Below are positions 41,435 through 44,417 of a stretch of DNA of 44,417 bases, piece after piece. A program made the translations under genes and the position numbers. The stretch spans positions 1 through 44,417 of the forward strand of contig JANQHJ010000095.1 of assembly GCA_028282745.1 (NCBI GenBank), in the 5' to 3' direction. The notes under the pieces were generated by a model. It saw nothing but the letters and a program-made list of their open reading frames with translations, ran no database searches and was not told the origin of the DNA. This stretch comes from Sedimentisphaerales bacterium. Its GTDB lineage: Bacteria > Planctomycetota > Phycisphaerae > Sedimentisphaerales > Anaerobacaceae. Position 1 is the stretch's first letter; each line of letters begins with the position of its first letter.

Positions 41435-41851
41435 TTAAAATCTTTTCCTAATATTCTCACCGATTTCCTGCATCTTTCCATCGGGATATTGATAACTCGG
41501 CCAATGCTTTACAACACCGTCGCCTTCTTTCCTCGGGATAATGTGGAAATGCACATAGTCAACTAACTGACCAGCTGCCTTACCATTATTGCATAAAACA
41601 TTATATCCATCAGCATTCATCGCAATACCAACAGCTTTAGCGATCTTACCGAGTCTTGCACAAAAATCAGCAAGAACATCTTCAGGGCACTCGTCAAGTT
41701 TCTCATACTTTGTCTTGGGGATTACAAGAGTATGGCCATCACTGACAGGGTTAATATCAAGAAATGCAAATACAGCATCATCTTCATAGATCTTTTCACA
41801 GGGAATCTCACCGGCAATAATTTTTGTAAAAATACAATCCTGCTGCCCCAT
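41435..41851 (-). CDS. HIT-family nucleotide-binding protein with a changed first histidine
   Basis: 138 residues of the HIT/HINT hydrolase group: DCIFTKIIAGEIPCEKIYED, VFAFLDINPVSDGHTLVIPK, YNVLCNNGKAAGQ and HFHIIPR. The triad is normally His-x-His-x-His; here it is Tyr99-Val-His101-Phe-His103. The usual nucleophile (middle His) and the last His are kept, the first is Tyr. Substrates of the family are AMP-linked compounds such as adenosine phosphoramidates. It lies 21 bp after rplQ and is probably the last gene of that operon. Confidence 0.9.
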   Translation of the reverse strand: MGQQDCIFTKIIAGEIPCEKIYEDDAVFAFLDINPVSDGHTLVIPKTKYEKLDECPEDVLADFCARLGKIAKAVGIAMNADGYNVLCNNGKAAGQLVDYVHFHIIPRKEGDGVVKHWPSYQYPDGKMQEIGENIRKRF

Positions 41852-41872
41852 AGCCGATCCCGTTAATGAGAA

Positions 41873-42520
41873 TTATTGTTCTTTTGTATCTTCCTTAGAC
41901 CCTTCTTGCTCCGCAGATTCTTCGGCCTCTTCTGCTTCATCTGGCTGTTTTTCCACAGCTTCCGCCTCAGCCTGCTCTACCACTTCCTCTTTAGCTTCAA
42001 CAGCTTCTTCCGGCTGCTTTTCTTCCTTCTTAAGCTTGCCAGTCATTTCTTCATAAACAGTTGTTCGTTTAGCTCTTTTATTTGTGCCCTTGCCTGACTT
42101 TTTCTCGGCTTTTTCCTCGTCTGCGCCGATTAATTGCAGAAGTACGACTTCACCATTATCACCAAGCCTTCTCATTACAAGCTTAATGATTCTGGTATAG
42201 CCGCCAGACCTGTCAAGATACCTTGGCCCGATCTCACTAAAGAGCTTACCAACAACGGTACCCTTTTTTACAGACTGGCCGTCTTCGTAAGCGATAATAT
42301 CACGATTGCCAAGAAGAGATATAGCTCTGCGGCGAGCTGCCAAGTCACCCTTTTTGGCTAAGGTGATAAGTTTCTCAGCAAAACCACGCACTTCTTTAGC
42401 CTTTTGTATCGTCGTTGATATACGCTCGTGTTCGAAAAGCGACTGAACCATATTCCGGCGCATTGCCAGTCTATGCGAACTCGTCCTACTTAATCTACGT
42501 CCTGCAATTCTATGACGCAT
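41873..42520 (-). CDS. rplQ: Ribosomal protein bL17 with long acidic C-terminal tail
   Basis: 215 residues; the first 125 are bL17 (MRHRIAGRRLSRTSSHRLAM, RRNMVQSLFEHERISTTIQK, SGGYTRIIKLVMRRLGDNGE). The family is usually about 120-130 residues. The extra 85 residues are low-complexity, first basic and then Glu/Ala rich (KSGKGTNKRAKR, EEAEESAEQE). Part of the 50S subunit. AGGAATGG precedes the ATG; it follows rpoA by 43 bp as in most bacteria. Confidence 0.95.
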   Translation of the reverse strand: MRHRIAGRRLSRTSSHRLAMRRNMVQSLFEHERISTTIQKAKEVRGFAEKLITLAKKGDLAARRRAISLLGNRDIIAYEDGQSVKKGTVVGKLFSEIGPRYLDRSGGYTRIIKLVMRRLGDNGEVVLLQLIGADEEKAEKKSGKGTNKRAKRTTVYEEMTGKLKKEEKQPEEAVEAKEEVVEQAEAEAVEKQPDEAEEAEESAEQEGSKEDTKEQ

Positions 42521-42563
42521 TCTACACCATTCCTATCTACGTAAACATCAAAACTACTGTTAT

Positions 42564-43565
42564 TTAATCAGGCAAACCTGGCATACCAAGGGAAAGTCCC
42601 AAGTCTGCCAACTTACGTCTGATTTCACGTAAGCTTGTTTTACCAAAACTACGGATCTTCAATAATTCCGGCTCGCTTAGCTTTGCCAGCTGACCGACCG
42701 TATCGATTTTTGCAGATTCAAGGCAGTTACTCGCACGTACCGAAAGCTCCAACTCACTAACCGGCATATTCAGCTTGCTCATCAACTGCTCATCTACTTC
42801 TTCTTCGATAGTCTCTTCTACCAATTCCTGGCTAACTGTCTCTTCGCCCATTTCGCCGTACTGAACGAACGGGTTGACATACTTTCTAAGGATTTTTGAT
42901 GCTTCAACCAACGCCAGTTCCGGAGTAATCGTACCATCTGTCCATATCTCCATAACCAGCTTATCATAGTTTGTACGCTGGCCTACACGAGTATCCTCTG
43001 TACTGTATCTGACTCTTCTAACCGGAGAATAAGATGCATCGATAATTATATTACCGATTTCCTGCTCGAATCTGTCAGCAGCGTTGATCCTTTCAGATGC
43101 GGGAACATATCCACGCCCATTCTCAACAACCATTTCCACCTCAAAATTAACATCTTCGGTGAGAGTTGCGATCAGGCTATTTTTATCAACTATCTCGATA
43201 GCAGGATCTGCTACGATGTCACCACTCTTAACCTCGCCTGCTTTATTTACTGAAATCTTCATTGTCTTAGGCCCCTGTCCATCGAGCTTGACAACGAGAG
43301 ATTTTACATTCAGCAGTATTTCATTAGCGTCTTCCAACACGCCCTTGATAGACGTAAACTCATGGTCAACGCCTGAAATTTTAATGCTTGTTACGGCACT
43401 ACCTTCCAATGCAGACAGTAAGATCCTTCTTAGACTGTTGCCTATGGTCGTACCGAATCCTCTCTCGAACGGTTCGACTAAAAACTTGCCGTACTTATCC
43501 GTCGAGACCATACTATCTCGCTCCAGGCGAGTAGGCAGTTCCAAACCGCGCCATCTAATTCGCAT
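42564..43565 (-). CDS. rpoA: RNA polymerase alpha subunit
   Basis: 333 residues. The N-terminal dimerisation domain has GFGTTIGNSLRRILLSALEG, ISGVDHEFTSIKGVLEDANE and SPVRRVRYSTEDTRVGQRTN; after a Glu-rich linker (about 235-265), the C-terminal domain has ELELSVRASNCLESAKIDTV and LLKIRSFGKTSLREIRRKLA. The start is an ATG with AGGAGG 5 nt upstream. Confidence 0.97.
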   Translation of the reverse strand: MRIRWRGLELPTRLERDSMVSTDKYGKFLVEPFERGFGTTIGNSLRRILLSALEGSAVTSIKISGVDHEFTSIKGVLEDANEILLNVKSLVVKLDGQGPKTMKISVNKAGEVKSGDIVADPAIEIVDKNSLIATLTEDVNFEVEMVVENGRGYVPASERINAADRFEQEIGNIIIDASYSPVRRVRYSTEDTRVGQRTNYDKLVMEIWTDGTITPELALVEASKILRKYVNPFVQYGEMGEETVSQELVEETIEEEVDEQLMSKLNMPVSELELSVRASNCLESAKIDTVGQLAKLSEPELLKIRSFGKTSLREIRRKLADLGLSLGMPGLPD

Positions 43566-43619
43566 ATCGGCCTCCTGTAATAAATTCCCTTATGGCCATC
43601 TTCTATATTCCCCTGTTAA

Positions 43620-44252
43620 TTATCTTGAACAAAATTCAACTACCAAGTGTTCTTCTACCGGTATCTGGATATCTTCACGAGTCGGAAGAGCTACGATTGT
43701 TGCTTCCGGCTTATCTCTATCCAGCTGAAGCCAGCTCTGTGTAGTATAATTTGCATTTGTTTCTAATTGCTTTTTAACCTGCTTTTTACTTCTATCAGCA
43801 GGCTTAAGTGTGATCTTATCGCCTATCTTAGTCGTATAGTCACTGATATTTACTCTACGGCCGTTCACATAAATATGACCATGAGAAATTACCTGCCTGG
43901 CTGCCTTACGTGAAGGCGCAAAGTTCAGTTTATATACAACATTATCAAGCCTTCTTTCGAGAAGCTGCAACAGCGTCTCACCGGTGTTACCCTTCATACG
44001 TTCTGCCTTATGAATATATCGCATGAACTGCTTATCCAGAAGACCGTAATAACGTTTTACTTTTTGCTTTTCGCGAAGACGGACTGCATACTCGCTCTGT
44101 CTGCCGCGGCGCCAGCCGTGCATACCCGGAGCTAAGTTACGAGTTTTCTTCTCGATCGGGCACTTAGATGTCTCGCAGCGAATGCCCTTAAGCATAAGCT
44201 TCATGCCTTCACGGCGACACAATTTACATGATGATTCAAGATAACGTCCCAT
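43620..44252 (-). CDS. rpsD: Ribosomal protein uS4
   Basis: 210 residues with the uS4 features: an N-terminal CKLCRREGMKLMLKGIRCET zinc-type Cys motif, GMHGWRRGRQSEYAVRLREK, QKVKRYYGLLDKQFMRY and the S4 RNA-binding domain LLQLLERRLDNVVYKLNFAP, HGHIYVNGRRVNI. Four Cys (CKLC ... CETSKC) indicate the zinc-binding form. Binds 16S rRNA early in 30S assembly. Confidence 0.97.
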   Translation of the reverse strand: MGRYLESSCKLCRREGMKLMLKGIRCETSKCPIEKKTRNLAPGMHGWRRGRQSEYAVRLREKQKVKRYYGLLDKQFMRYIHKAERMKGNTGETLLQLLERRLDNVVYKLNFAPSRKAARQVISHGHIYVNGRRVNISDYTTKIGDKITLKPADRSKKQVKKQLETNANYTTQSWLQLDRDKPEATIVALPTREDIQIPVEEHLVVEFCSR

Positions 44253-44287
44253 TCGTTTTTACTATCCCTTATATAATTTTGTTACTG

Positions 44288-44417
44288 TTATACACGCCTT
44301 CTTTTTCTCGGCCGACATCCGTTATGTGGAAGCGGGGTAATATCTTCGATCGAAGATATTCTCAGTCCCGCACCCTGAAGTGCCGATATCGCCGACTCAC
44401 GTCCCGAACCAGGCCCC
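44288..44417 (-). CDS. rpsK: Ribosomal protein uS11, C-terminal part (cut by window end)
   Basis: 43 C-terminal codons are visible: [40 protein letters not shown] and V before TAA. This is the conserved uS11 end. The rest lies beyond base 44417. Order rpsK-rpsD-rpoA-rplQ is the standard alpha operon. Confidence 0.95.
   Translation of the reverse strand, partial: GPGSGRESAISALQGAGLRISSIEDITPLPHNGCRPRKRRRV

Overview
The window looks like a chromosomal segment from an uncultured or anaerobic planctomycete, most likely of the class Phycisphaerae (Sedimentisphaerales-like). The grounds are a secreted protein ending in the EADLNYDDSVDLTDLALFSNQW type of C-terminus common there, the Gram-negative envelope gene set, the moderate-to-low GC content and the MRIRWRGLELP start of RpoA. 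This placement is inferred from protein style, not from a search.

Layout. 1-574 is the end of an unrecognised gene. 746-5368 encodes a 1540-residue alpha-glucan enzyme that joins a GT35-like glycosyltransferase, a GH133 debranching domain and a GH13 amylase-like domain. 5474-7995 (minus) holds a metallophosphoesterase and a Sel1-repeat protein. 8313-14525 is one operon for a complete Ton energising system of the TtpC/TonB2 kind: DUF3450 protein, TtpC-like ExbB carrying an extra CBS pair, ExbB, ExbD, TonB and a TPR protein. 14556-16553 (minus) is a zinc-ribbon, coiled-coil, Sel1 membrane protein. 17167-18957 is an exported protein. 19234-23498 is a lipoprotein plus a TonB-dependent receptor, and 23842-24525 is a PhoB/OmpR-type response regulator without a kinase. 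Five promoter regions in this block carry CTAAC/TTAAC units repeated at exactly 11 bp. That is the Pho-box spacing, and the block is read here as a PhoB-type regulon for a dedicated outer-membrane uptake system. Its substrate is unknown; a phosphorus source is the first guess.

24526-25296 contains copy 1 of a roughly 200-nt structured RNA gene (minus strand). 25297-27398 is an ECF sigma factor, a small membrane protein and a periplasmic LTXXQ-like sensor (CnrHYX-like order), divergent from a small exported protein. 27440-38377 is a type II secretion operon in the order E-F-G-H-I-J-K-L-M-C-D, with a terminator at 38398-38426. 38467-41307 is an accessory module bounded by two 180-bp direct repeats of about 92% identity that begin inside the 3' end of tRNA-fMet. 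It holds RNA copy 2, an ankyrin protein, a cluster of small hairpins and an HTH-type accessory protein.

41299-44417 is core genome on the minus strand: rpsK (partial), rpsD, rpoA, rplQ and a HIT protein, then tRNA-fMet. The most unusual items are the 11-bp repeat regulon around the CBS-fused Ton system, the two-copy RNA with position-matched promoters, and the glucan enzyme whose phosphorylase-like domain has lost the PLP lysine.
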